20,664 bases of DNA from Bacillota bacterium (GCA_023444055.1 JAEZRV010000054.1:1-20664); one strand, 5' to 3'. Shown: positions 1 through 6,915, counted from the first letter of the stretch. Program-made: numbers and translations. The notes: a model not told the origin generated them from the letters alone.

Positions 1-502
1 CCTCTATTTCATCAATTGTTATCTGATATGATAAAATAACTCTATCCACTCCAAACTCCTTTAAGAACATTACTTGTTCCTGATTCATAGTCTTTAAATA
101 TACACTAGCATGTAAGGATACATCATATTTTTGTTTAGAAAGCTTCTGTAAAAGTCCCATATCTCCAACAATCAATGCATCTACTCCTAAATCAATTGCG
201 TGTTCAATATGCTTAAGGTACTCGGCTTCCAATTGTCCCTTCCTTTGAACGGAATCTGAAAAAAACTGGGTATTTGCTGTAAAATTTACCTTCACTTGAT
301 TTTCATGAGCCATTTGTACAATCTCTTTTACTTCATTCATATCAACTGATATCTTATTTCCAATGATATTACTCTTTCCACGACCTGAAAAGGAATATGT
401 CCGGAATAAATTTTCATCACCACCAAGATATATTTCATCGCATCCAGCTTGGATTAAATTATATGCACTTTCATAAGAACTAACTGGTGCTAGTATATTC
501 AT
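1..502 (-). CDS. U32 family peptidase-like protein (N-terminal part, runs off the window)
   Basis: The visible 167 residues begin MNILAPVSSYESAYNLI and match the N-terminal half of the U32 (YhbU/collagenase-like) family. Near residues 18-28 there is an A-G-C-D-E-I-Y-L-G-G segment. A beta strand V-K-V-N-F-T-A-N-T follows, then D-A-L-I-V-G-D-M-G, then a S-L-H-A-S strand, as expected of the family's TIM-barrel-like fold. U32 members are annotated as peptidases, but several act in RNA or cofactor modification, so the reaction cannot be named. The chosen ATG (500-502) has no SD close by; the AGGAGG is 84 bases upstream, beyond a structured element. An in-frame ATG at 572-574 next to that SD would add 24 residues. 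The gene follows RiPP-like remnants on the same strand. The family call is firm; the role is unknown. Confidence 0.85.
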   Translation of the reverse strand, partial: MNILAPVSSYESAYNLIQAGCDEIYLGGDENLFRTYSFSGRGKSNIIGNKISVDMNEVKEIVQMAHENQVKVNFTANTQFFSDSVQRKGQLEAEYLKHIEHAIDLGVDALIVGDMGLLQKLSKQKYDVSLHASVYLKTMNQEQVMFLKEFGVDRVILSYQITIDEIE

Positions 503-590
503 TATTATGTCCATGTCCCGCATTCTACACAAGAACCACAAGGGAAATGTACATTTCCCTGAAAGAAATGACATGGACTCGGCACCTCCT
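500..590 (-). repeat. Structured 5'-leader element, copy 1 (91 bp), between SD and ATG of the U32 gene
   Basis: On the minus strand the element opens with AGGAGGTGCCGAG and ends with ATAATAATG, whose ATG is the start codon of the U32 gene. A 9-bp outer stem pairs GTCCATGTC with GACATGGAC. Inside is the palindrome GGGAAATG-TA-CATTTCCC. Alignment to the copy at 20510-20600 is ungapped over 91 bases with 74 identities. Outer-stem pairs T-A become C-G at two places, and one inner pair changes G-C to A-T, which supports a conserved RNA fold. The upstream ATG (572-574) lies inside the outer stem. Confidence 0.75.
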
Positions 591-665
591 TTTTTTATTT
601 CTTTAATTTCTTTCAACCTTTTCACCTAACCTTCATTTAAATCATTCTTTCATCTCTATTAAGAA

Positions 666-709
666 ACAATGGCACTAAAAGAAAATGTAATATCCTCTAG
701 TACCATTGT
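666..709 (-). terminator. Possible terminator or stem-loop after the precursor-like peptide
   Basis: ACAATGGTACTA pairs with TAGTGCCATTGT with one mismatch across a 20-base loop. It lies 60 bases downstream of the peptide stop and before the U32 leader. The run of T after it is weak (TTTCTTAAT), so it may be an RNA-processing or attenuation hairpin rather than a strong terminator. The rest of the gap between 591 and 768 is AT-rich with nothing recognisable. Confidence 0.4.
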
Positions 710-768
710 CATTTAAAATAATTACTTATAGTCAAATTTAAATTTATATTTATCTGATAAACTAAGTC

Positions 769-891
769 TTACCATCCAATAGCGCCACATCCATAGTAAC
801 CAGCTGAAGATCTGCAGTTTGTAGAACAGCTATATCCCTTTATATCTCTTTTAATTTCATTTGCTTTCTTTTTTGAGAATAAACGCTTTAT
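769..891 (-). CDS. Cys-containing RiPP precursor-like peptide (40 aa) with an ATA in the start position
   Basis: A near-perfect SD (AGGAGGTGAT) is followed after AGA by ATA-AAG-CGT and an open frame of 40 codons. The N-terminal half is Lys-rich and leader-like (KRLFSKKKANEIKRDIK). The C-terminal half is small and core-like (GYSCSTNCRSSAGYYGCG, ending AIGW), with Cys at 22, 26 and 35 and many Gly, Ser and Tyr. The first two Cys form a CXXXC pair. The frame contains no ATG, GTG or TTG, and a stop (TAA) lies just upstream in frame. It is therefore either a start-codon-lost pseudogene (ATG to ATA) or a very rare AUA start. It sits directly after a CXXX-type modification-system gene, which supports a precursor role. 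No database match is claimed. Confidence 0.55.
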   Translation of the reverse strand: MKRLFSKKKANEIKRDIKGYSCSTNCRSSAGYYGCGAIGW

Positions 892-938
892 TCTATCACC
901 TCCTTATATATGTGATTTTTGTCTATAAATATTATTAA

Positions 939-1232
939 CTATTCAAAAAATATCTCACCTGTCTCAAAGTTAATATGCCAGTCCTTTCCTTCCTCCTTTT
1001 TCCAATGGTACTTTTTATACATCTTATTCCACCATTCTTGTACATCAATCTTAAGCTTTTGAGACTCTATAATTATTTTTTCCTGTACAATTTTTTTAGT
1101 TTCCTCAGATATCGCAATGCTCTCTAAACTACTTGGAAGCTCATCTAATCCCATCTTCCTTTCATAAAGAGCCAGCATCTCATTTTTTTCCTCTTCCGTT
1201 ACAGTTCCAATAAACTCTTTCATTGTCAACAT
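939..1232 (-). CDS. Small CXXX-repeat peptide modification-system-like protein (97 aa)
   Basis: The 97-residue protein begins MLTMKEFIGTVTEEEKNEML. It has a V-T-E-E-E-K start, an L-Y-E-R-K-M-G-L helix near residues 22-29, a W-W-N-K-M-Y-K-K-Y-H-W segment near 68-78, and a D-W-H-I-N-F-E-T-G-E-I end. This pattern resembles, from memory, the small 'CXXX repeat peptide modification system' proteins of Clostridia and Bacteroidia that accompany radical SAM maturases. Their biochemical role is not established; they may be leader-binding or scaffold proteins. No signal peptide or membrane segment is visible. The gene starts 21 bases after the end of a maturase remnant and precedes the precursor-like peptide. 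It is the only intact gene of the apparent RiPP locus. The weak SD is AAAGG. Confidence 0.6.
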   Translation of the reverse strand: MLTMKEFIGTVTEEEKNEMLALYERKMGLDELPSSLESIAISEETKKIVQEKIIIESQKLKIDVQEWWNKMYKKYHWKKEEGKDWHINFETGEIFFE

Positions 1233-1253
1233 TTTTATTTTCAGCCTTTCAAT

Positions 1254-1640
1254 TTAAATATTTTTTTCATATAGGTCACTATAGTCAATAGTTTCCAATT
1301 CATTTACGAATTCATAATCTGTATTTTCCTTAATATAATTTTGAAGTTTTCTTGATGCCTCTCGCTCCACATGACTGATTAAGCACTGAATATGTGAAGG
1401 AGTATTAATTTCATTTGTTAACTTCTGATTTAAGAATTTGCATCTGTCACAGCTATACACATCACGAATCTCACAGATTGGTGCGTTTTCTACTTTCAAC
1501 AGTTGTGCCTTCTTAATATTAATACCATCTTCTAAAGTACCAATATAATTATCTGGATTATCAAAATAGAAAGCTGGACAAATATATATTTTCCTGTTGG
1601 TATCCTGAACTTGAGTCTTTTCGAAATGATGGTATTCCTG
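1254..1640 (-). pseudogene. C-terminal remnant of a CXXX-type peptide maturase (SPASM-like)
   Basis: The homologous frame opens right after a TAA at 1641-1643 and runs about 128 codons to the stop at 1254. It reads K-I-Y-I-C-P-A-F-Y-F-D, then Y-I-G-T-L-E-D-G-I, A-P-I-C, a Y-S-C-D-R-C-K-F-L-N cluster, N-T-P-S-H-I-Q-C and S-H-V-E-R-E-A-S-R. This is a typical Cys-rich auxiliary-cluster tail of radical SAM/SPASM-type peptide maturases. The TTG at 1497-1499 could start an 81-residue product, but about 40 recognisable residues lie upstream of it. The whole N-terminal catalytic part is missing. Its 5' end overlaps the 3' end of another maturase remnant in a different frame, so a deletion seems to have joined two genes. 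Confidence 0.65.
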
Positions 1641-1896
1641 TTACTTGCTCAAACTTATTCCAAAAATACTTGTTCGCTCTTACCATTGCCTTATGTATCT
1701 TGCATAAATATGTAATTTTTTGGTAAATAGTATTTGTATCTGCCGTATCATAATTGAAGCCTTGACACCATCCACATCCTGTTCCAACATCACAATCCAG
1801 ACATTCTTGTTTACTTTGAGTCTTAATATTTAATGCCAAAAATGGTCTAATTTTATCTATATTAATTCCCTCATTTACATTTCCAATAAAAATAGG
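1561..1896 (-). pseudogene. C-terminal SPASM remnant of a radical SAM peptide maturase (CcpM/CXXX-repeat type)
   Basis: After an in-frame stop at 1897-1899 the frame reads P-I-F-I-G-N-V-N-E-G-I and K-I-R-P-F-L-A-L-N, followed by the cluster C-L-D-C-D-V-G-T-G-C-G-W-C and a later T-Y-L-C-K-I-H-K-A. It ends in a R-A-N-K-Y-F-W-N-K-F segment. The CX2CX5CX2C spacing and the Y-L-C-K-I-H-K tail are characteristic of SPASM domains in maturases of Cys-rich clostridial peptides. The radical SAM core, with its CX3CX2C motif, is absent, and no further piece of it was recognised between 1897 and 2195. A TTG at 1837-1839 could start a short product. I read it as a gene fragment that cannot perform radical chemistry. 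Confidence 0.65.
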
Positions 1897-2118
1897 TTAT
1901 AGTAAGATTTTGATGTTTTTCAGTACAATTTTTTGAATGGAAATATATATTTTTTACTTAATGTTCCTAATCTCACAAAATAAATTATATTTCACCTGTT
2001 AATAACGGCAATATAAGGATTATCATCAATCTTATTACATCTATAATAAATTTATTAAAACTAATTACAAATGTCATAATTCATAATAAGCACAAAAAAC
2101 GTAAAAATGTAATTTTTT
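1897..2118. other. Intergenic region between divergent units, no gene seen
   Basis: This very AT-rich stretch lies between the maturase remnant (leftward) and the oligopeptide-binding operon (rightward). I see no open frame with an SD and no convincing hairpin terminator. The missing N-terminal part of the radical SAM gene should have lain here, so the deletion or decay probably reached into this interval. Confidence 0.5.
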
Positions 2119-2127
2119 TGATATAAT
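2119..2127 (+). promoter_or_regulatory. Extended -10 promoter for the OppA-like/kinase/regulator operon
   Basis: TGATATAAT is a perfect extended -10 (TGnTATAAT). No good -35 hexamer is seen 17 bases upstream, which is tolerated by extended -10 promoters. The predicted transcript would start near 2134, giving a leader of about 60 bases before the SD GAAAGGA. Confidence 0.5.
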
Positions 2128-2195
2128 AAAGGAAAATTGGATTATTTTATGATAAAATTAAATTCTGTTAATATAAACATCGAAAGGATTTTTTT

Positions 2196-3797
2196 ATGAG
2201 AAGATACATTTTATTATTTATTACAATTATCATATTACTATCCTCTGGCTGCTCACAAAAAGCAAAAGTTGAACAGGACTTAGTAGCAGCACTAGATTTC
2301 GGAGTTACATCTTTAGATCCCGCTTATCTTAGGCTATTAAACGAGCAATACATTGCATGTAATCTGTGGGAAGGACTTGTGAGACGAAATGAAGATGGTT
2401 CAATTGAACCGGGAGTAGCTGAAAGCTGGGAAGTATCAAAAGATAGCTTAAAATATATCTTTTACTTAAGAAAAAATGCCAAATGGAGCGATGGTGAACC
2501 TATTACTGCTTACCATTTTGAATATGCATGGAAGCGTGCTCTAGACCCAAATAAAAACTCAGCGGTTGTATCTATGATGTATTTTTTAAAAAATGGACAG
2601 GCATATAACAAAAATAACGCAAAAATTGATGATGTTGGAGTAAACGCAATAGATGACTATACTCTTGAGGTAACACTTGAGAATAAAACTCCTTACTTTC
2701 TTGAAATACTTAATTACCATACATATTATCCAACCAGACCTGACATAATTAATAAGTATCCCGATTCTTGGGATAGAAAGACATACACATTAATAAGTAA
2801 TGGTCCTTTTTATTTAGTAGACTGGGATTATAACAAGGAAATTAAAACACTTAAAAATCCATATTACTGGGATCAAAGCAACGTAAAACTAAATTCTCTT
2901 ACTTTTTTAATTGAAAGAAGAGATAATGAAGATGTTTGGAATAGATATCTAAATAGAGAAATCCATTACGGATATGTATTTCCTGAGGAAGTAAATATTC
3001 CAAATGAAATTGAATCTAATAAACATAATGTTTTCTTGGAGAATTATCCCAGTACTTTTTATTTATGTATTAATTCTAAAAACAAACCATTTGATAATAT
3101 AAAGGTTAGACAAGCTTTAGAATTAGCTCTAAATAAAAATAGAATCACACAAAAACGAAATTATGGCGAAGAGGTTGCCACAGGCTTTGTACCTCCTGGT
3201 ATACCCGACGCACATTCAAATACTGACTTCAGAAAAAAAGGTGGAGAGCTTATGCGTAAGGATTTCAATTCCCAGAACATAATTAAAGCTAAAGCCTTAC
3301 TTAAGGAAGCCGGTTATTCTAATATATCTGACTTTCCGACTGTCGTTATACTTGCAAGAGATTCTCAAACAGTTAAGTATATTGAAGATGAATTGGAAAA
3401 CAACTTAGGCATAAATGTTGAAGTCGATGCATGTAAAGAGGGTTTATATTCTCAAAAAAGAAATTCTAGAGATTTTGATATTATTGTAGCCGATTGGATA
3501 GCAGACTTTTTAGACCCAATAAATTTCTTAGGTTATTTAGCAAATGAAAATGCATTTAAGGATATATTTCCACCAAATTATTATTCATTAGTAGAAAAAT
3601 CAAATACCACTGCTGATAATTTACTACGTATGGATTTATTGCACAAGGCTGAAAAAACTCTAATGGATTCATATACTCTGATTCCTTTATTTTATAAAAA
3701 AGATGCATATTATTTACAGCCATATGTTAAAGGGTTTTTTAAATCTTCCTTGGCTGAAATTAACTTTAGGAATTGTTATATAGAAAATCAGCAGTAA
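2196..3797 (+). CDS. Oligopeptide-binding lipoprotein, OppA/SBP_bac_5 family
   Basis: The 533-residue protein has a lipoprotein signal (M-R-R, hydrophobic stretch, lipobox L-S-S-G-C, Cys19), so it is anchored outside the membrane. The mature part carries the family-5 signature: D-P-A-Y, N-L-W-E-G-L near 60, P-G-V-A-E-S-W-E near 78-85, and the L-R-K-N-A-K-W-S-D-G segment near 95-104. The middle and C-terminal part has the usual P-F-D-N-I-K-V-R-Q-A-L-E-L-A-L-N and a late A-D-W-I-A-D-F-L-D-P. Length is normal for OppA-type proteins, which bind peptides (sometimes sugars) and deliver them to an ABC transporter. No permease or ATPase gene is adjacent. Instead a Cache kinase follows after 25 bases. 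It may serve a distant permease or act as a sensory co-receptor; the latter is inference. The SD GAAAGGA supports the start. Confidence 0.9.
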   Translation: MRRYILLFITIIILLSSGCSQKAKVEQDLVAALDFGVTSLDPAYLRLLNEQYIACNLWEGLVRRNEDGSIEPGVAESWEVSKDSLKYIFYLRKNAKWSDGEPITAYHFEYAWKRALDPNKNSAVVSMMYFLKNGQAYNKNNAKIDDVGVNAIDDYTLEVTLENKTPYFLEILNYHTYYPTRPDIINKYPDSWDRKTYTLISNGPFYLVDWDYNKEIKTLKNPYYWDQSNVKLNSLTFLIERRDNEDVWNRYLNREIHYGYVFPEEVNIPNEIESNKHNVFLENYPSTFYLCINSKNKPFDNIKVRQALELALNKNRITQKRNYGEEVATGFVPPGIPDAHSNTDFRKKGGELMRKDFNSQNIIKAKALLKEAGYSNISDFPTVVILARDSQTVKYIEDELENNLGINVEVDACKEGLYSQKRNSRDFDIIVADWIADFLDPINFLGYLANENAFKDIFPPNYYSLVEKSNTTADNLLRMDLLHKAEKTLMDSYTLIPLFYKKDAYYLQPYVKGFFKSSLAEINFRNCYIENQQ

Positions 3798-3822
3798 ATA
3801 GAACAATATTTGGAGAGAGAAC

Positions 3823-5442
3823 ATGCAATTTTCAAAATCAATCAAAATAATTATTGTTATCTTGTTTATTTTACTTAATATTATTTTCTGTTTTTTTTCC
3901 AGCATACATAATACTGAGAATTATGAAGTCATGCTAAGTCAAAGTATGACTCAGCAGTCAAAAGCTGTGGTAAATTTTTTTAGTTATCCTGAGAATATAA
4001 TAAACATATTATCAAAAAATAAAGATTTGCAGACATATGACGTAAATAACAGACTTCTAAAAAATAATATTTTATCACTATTTGAATCAATAATTGTTCC
4101 AGATTCAAGAATAAGCAATATTTACTTTATTTCAAATAAAGGAAAATACATCTCTTACATTTTACCTGTTAACCCTGATATACATGATAATCATTTCACC
4201 TCCAAAGATTGGTTTAAAGAAGCGGTTAAAGGAAAAAGACAGTTTTATTGGATATCACATAAAAGTGATTTTAGAGATAAAGAAGATGTAATTAGCTGTA
4301 TGCGAAGAGTAGTTGATGAATATAACAGACCTATTGGTGTAGTAGGACTAGATATTGAAGTTTTTGAACTATCTGAATTAGTTCAGGATACAAAAGTAGG
4401 TGATCATGGTTATTTCATGATATTAGATAACGAGAATAAAATAATTGCCACCCCACATTTAAACACTCTAGGAAACTATATATCTGATAAAAGCCTAAAT
4501 AAACTAAAAATCAAAGAAAATCAAAAAAGTTCAATTATATCGATGGAAAACAAAAAATACAGATACAAACTGTTTAATTTTAAGAATTTACCGTGGAAGA
4601 TTATTAATGTTATCCCAGTTAAAGAAATAACAGATAAGACTATAAGTAGCATTGCCTTCTTTACTATCTGCAGCCTAGTAAGTTTTGCAGTTGCCCTTAT
4701 TTTTTACTTGAAGAATAGGTCCACACTAAGTCTAAATCTAAAATTGAAAAAAGCCAATATAAAGCTTAAGCAATACGCTTCCACTATAGAAGAAATTGCT
4801 GTTTTGAAAGAACGTAACCGTCTAGCCAGAGATGTACATGATACTCTAGGACAGACGCTTAGCATATTGATAACTCTTTTACAGGTAAGCTTGCTCTCGT
4901 GTAAAACAAATGTTAACGAAACAGAAGAACATATAAATAAGGCCATTCTAATTACTACTAATGGTTTAAATGAATTAAGGCGTTCAATTTCAGGCTTAAC
5001 TTCAGCAAAACAAGAGGAAAAAAACATATTTGATACTTTGGAAAAGTTAGTTAATGATTTTGAATATTCGGGCTTAAAGGTTGATCTTTCAGTTAATAGG
5101 CTTGATCAAAATATAGACAAATCCCACGCAGAAGTAATATACAGAATATGCCAGGAAGCTCTCACAAATTCAATTAAACATGGTAAAGCAACCGAGACAA
5201 GCATAATACTGAAATTCTCAGAAAATAACATAAGACTCTTTATTTTTGATAATGGTGTTGGGTGCAAAAAACTATGTATCGGGAAGGGTTTTGGTTTACA
5301 AGGCATGCAACAACGAATAAATTCTCTTAATGGTAATATTAAATTTGGTTCAGATGGTGAAAAAGGCTTCAATATTCAAGTTGAAATACCATTAATGAAA
5401 ACTGAGGAGGAAAGTAAAAATGATAAAAGTTGTATTAGCTGA
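3823..5442 (+). CDS. Sensor histidine kinase, NarL/DesK (HisKA_3) type with extracellular Cache domain
   Basis: The 539 residues run as follows: a membrane helix near 8-27; an extracytoplasmic region of about 250 residues with Cache-like features (Y-F-I-S-N-K-G, D-W-F-K-E-A, P-I-G-V-V-G-L-D-I near 165-175, G-Y-F-M-I-L-D); and a second helix near 275-298. A linker coiled coil (L-K-L-K-K-A-N-I-K-L) follows, then a HisKA_3 dimerisation domain with R-N-R-L-A-R-D-V-H-D-T-L-G-Q, phospho-acceptor His339. The HATPase domain shows Q-E-A-L-T-N-S-I-K-H-G (Asn449), D-N-G-V-G near 476-480 and G-K-G-F-G-L-Q-G-M near 487. It should autophosphorylate on sensing an external ligand and pass the phosphate to the next gene's product, with which it overlaps by 23 bases. 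The SD is GGAGAGAG. Confidence 0.92.
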   Translation: MQFSKSIKIIIVILFILLNIIFCFFSSIHNTENYEVMLSQSMTQQSKAVVNFFSYPENIINILSKNKDLQTYDVNNRLLKNNILSLFESIIVPDSRISNIYFISNKGKYISYILPVNPDIHDNHFTSKDWFKEAVKGKRQFYWISHKSDFRDKEDVISCMRRVVDEYNRPIGVVGLDIEVFELSELVQDTKVGDHGYFMILDNENKIIATPHLNTLGNYISDKSLNKLKIKENQKSSIISMENKKYRYKLFNFKNLPWKIINVIPVKEITDKTISSIAFFTICSLVSFAVALIFYLKNRSTLSLNLKLKKANIKLKQYASTIEEIAVLKERNRLARDVHDTLGQTLSILITLLQVSLLSCKTNVNETEEHINKAILITTNGLNELRRSISGLTSAKQEEKNIFDTLEKLVNDFEYSGLKVDLSVNRLDQNIDKSHAEVIYRICQEALTNSIKHGKATETSIILKFSENNIRLFIFDNGVGCKKLCIGKGFGLQGMQQRINSLNGNIKFGSDGEKGFNIQVEIPLMKTEEESKNDKSCIS

Positions 5443-6067
5443 TGATCAATTGCTCTTTAGGGAAGGAATTAAAAAAATCCTTGAACATGATAGAGAAATT
5501 AAGGTTGTGGGTTGTGCAGAGAATGGTAAGGAGGCATTTAAACTATGTGAACAATTCTCTCCAGATGTTGTTTTAATGGATATAGAAATGCCTGTATGTG
5601 ACGGAGTTGAAGGGACTAGGTTAATTAAATCTAAATGTATGCATACAAAGGTGGTCATGCTTACAGTATTCAGTGATGATGAAAAAACACAAAATGCTTT
5701 GAATTATGGGGCTGATGGCTATATTCTGAAGGATATAAATCAAGAAAAATTAGTTTTAACAGTCAAAGGTGTGGCGGCCGGATTAGGTATTATGCATAAG
5801 GATATATATAGCAATATCGTCAAAAAGGTTAATTCGCATACAAAAATATCAATTATTGAAAACAAGGGTTTAAATGTTGAATTATCTAATAGAGAATTAA
5901 GCATTATTAGGCTTATTGTAGATGGTAAAAGTAATAAAGAAATAGCTGAAACTATTTATCTTACTGAGGGAAGTGTCCGGAATGTAATTTCTGGAATTCT
6001 TAAAAAACTTAACCTTAAAGATAGAACTCAGTTAGGGATTTTAGCTGTAAAAAACGGTATAATATAA
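5420..6067 (+). CDS. Response regulator, NarL/LuxR family
   Basis: The 215-residue protein has a receiver domain (about 1-118) with acidic pair Asp8/Asp9, phospho-acceptor Asp54 in V-L-M-D-I-E-M-P, Thr82 and Lys104. A LuxR-type helix-turn-helix fills about 150-215 (L-S-N-R-E-L-S-I-I-R-L-I, S-N-K-E-I-A-E, S-V-R-N-V-I-S-G-I-L-K-K-L). It is the DNA-binding partner of the kinase whose 3' end it overlaps, and translational coupling is likely. The SD AGGAGG lies inside the kinase gene. The target promoter is unknown; autoregulation of the operon or control of the divergent RiPP-like locus are the obvious candidates. Confidence 0.92.
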   Translation: MIKVVLADDQLLFREGIKKILEHDREIKVVGCAENGKEAFKLCEQFSPDVVLMDIEMPVCDGVEGTRLIKSKCMHTKVVMLTVFSDDEKTQNALNYGADGYILKDINQEKLVLTVKGVAAGLGIMHKDIYSNIVKKVNSHTKISIIENKGLNVELSNRELSIIRLIVDGKSNKEIAETIYLTEGSVRNVISGILKKLNLKDRTQLGILAVKNGII

Positions 6068-6145
6068 ATATTAGCACTATGTAATATTTTTCATATATTA
6101 TTCACTTCAATAACATTTATACAGTACGTTTGTGTAAACGATATC

Positions 6146-6188
6146 ATTCAATACTGATATAAAATGCGTTTCTATATCAGTATTGAAT
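6146..6188 (+). terminator. Rho-independent terminator of the OppA-like/kinase/regulator operon
   Basis: A 16-bp stem pairs ATTCAATACTGATATA with TATATCAGTATTGAAT over an 11-base loop and is followed by TTTTAA. It lies 78 bases after the regulator stop. The minus strand has no T run after the hairpin, so it is a weaker candidate for ending the convergent nitroreductase transcript. Confidence 0.75.
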
Positions 6189-6208
6189 TTTAACGTAATA
6201 AAACCCTA

Positions 6209-6730
6209 TTACACCCTTACAATCCGTCCTTCTTTTCTAGTGTGAGCAGTAGGATACTCAGCATCATAATAACCCAAGGTACAACTTCCAATTCCTACAT
6301 AGCTGCTTTTAATTCCCCATTCTTTTAAAAGAGCCTGTCCCTCTTCGCTTTCGAACATTTGCTTTGCTCTGTGAATCCAACAGGAGTTTACTCCTACAGC
6401 ATAAGCAGCATTCATAAGATTCCCCATTACAAGACTACCATTTTCAACAGGTGTTATTTTTTCACTGTCTGCTAATACAACGATTACGGTAGGCGCACCA
6501 TAAAATGGGTCTGAATCGGGTGCTTCAGTAAATTTTGCATTCAGCTTTGAAAGTCTTTGAACCATTTCTTTATTCTGAACAGCTACCATTATAGTAGATT
6601 GAGTGCCCATCCCACTTGGAGCATAATCTCCTGCTTCTAATATTTGGTTTAGCTGTTCTTCTGTTATCTGCTCATTTTTATATCTTCGAATACTTCTTCT
6701 CTCTTTCAAAACCTTCAACGTCTCATTCAT
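6209..6730 (-). CDS. Nitroreductase family FMN-dependent oxidoreductase
   Basis: The 173-residue protein starts MNETLKVLKERRSIRRY, the classic R-R-S-I-R-R FMN-phosphate-binding start of nitroreductases. A-G-D-Y-A-P-S-G-M-G-T-Q-S follows near 33-45, and later G-N-L-M-N-A-A-Y-A-V-G-V-N-S-C-W. Members are homodimers that use NAD(P)H to reduce nitroaromatics, quinones or flavins; the natural substrate cannot be read from sequence. I chose the ATG at 6728-6730 because AGGGGG lies about ten bases before it; an ATG 42 bases upstream lacks an SD. It follows the GH2 gene on the same strand with no clear terminator between, but a sugar-related role is not implied. Confidence 0.88.
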   Translation of the reverse strand: MNETLKVLKERRSIRRYKNEQITEEQLNQILEAGDYAPSGMGTQSTIMVAVQNKEMVQRLSKLNAKFTEAPDSDPFYGAPTVIVVLADSEKITPVENGSLVMGNLMNAAYAVGVNSCWIHRAKQMFESEEGQALLKEWGIKSSYVGIGSCTLGYYDAEYPTAHTRKEGRIVRV

Positions 6731-6761
6731 ATTTCCAATCCCCCTAGTTCTTAAAAGTAAT

Positions 6762-6915
6762 TTATTTCGCAATTGGTTTATATCATACTATTTCCACACT
6801 ATTTGAGCACTAATTCCAAAAATTATTATTTCACAATTGGTTTATAATCATACTAATCCTAAACCGTTTTAGCACCACAAATCATTATTTTGCAATCGGT
6901 TTAAATGTCATATTG
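6762..6915 (-). repeat. Degenerate tandem repeat of about 60 bp over and after the GH2 gene's 3' end
   Basis: The plus-strand motif TTATTT-(C/T)(G/A)-CAAT-(T/C)-GGTTTA followed by CATA-like sequence occurs at 6762, 6826 and 6885, spaced 64 and 59 bases. The third copy covers the last codons and stop of the GH2 gene (K-P-I-A-K-stop). The other two lie downstream and would read K-P-I-V-K-stop and K-P-I-A-K-stop. The stretches between copies also share an AGCAC block. It looks like an old tandem duplication of the gene's end. Confidence 0.65.

Noticed and set aside
541..560. Palindrome GGGAAATGTACATTTCCC as an insertion-sequence end or integration site
   Set aside because: No transposase or recombinase gene, target-site duplication or IS-like terminal repeat was seen nearby, and the palindrome is an inner stem of the repeated element.
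1500..1560. Simple single-base frameshift joining the two maturase fragments into one protein
   Set aside because: Each fragment carries its own C-terminal Cys-cluster pattern and the frames overlap rather than abut, so two gene ends fit better, though homologue alignment is needed to settle it.
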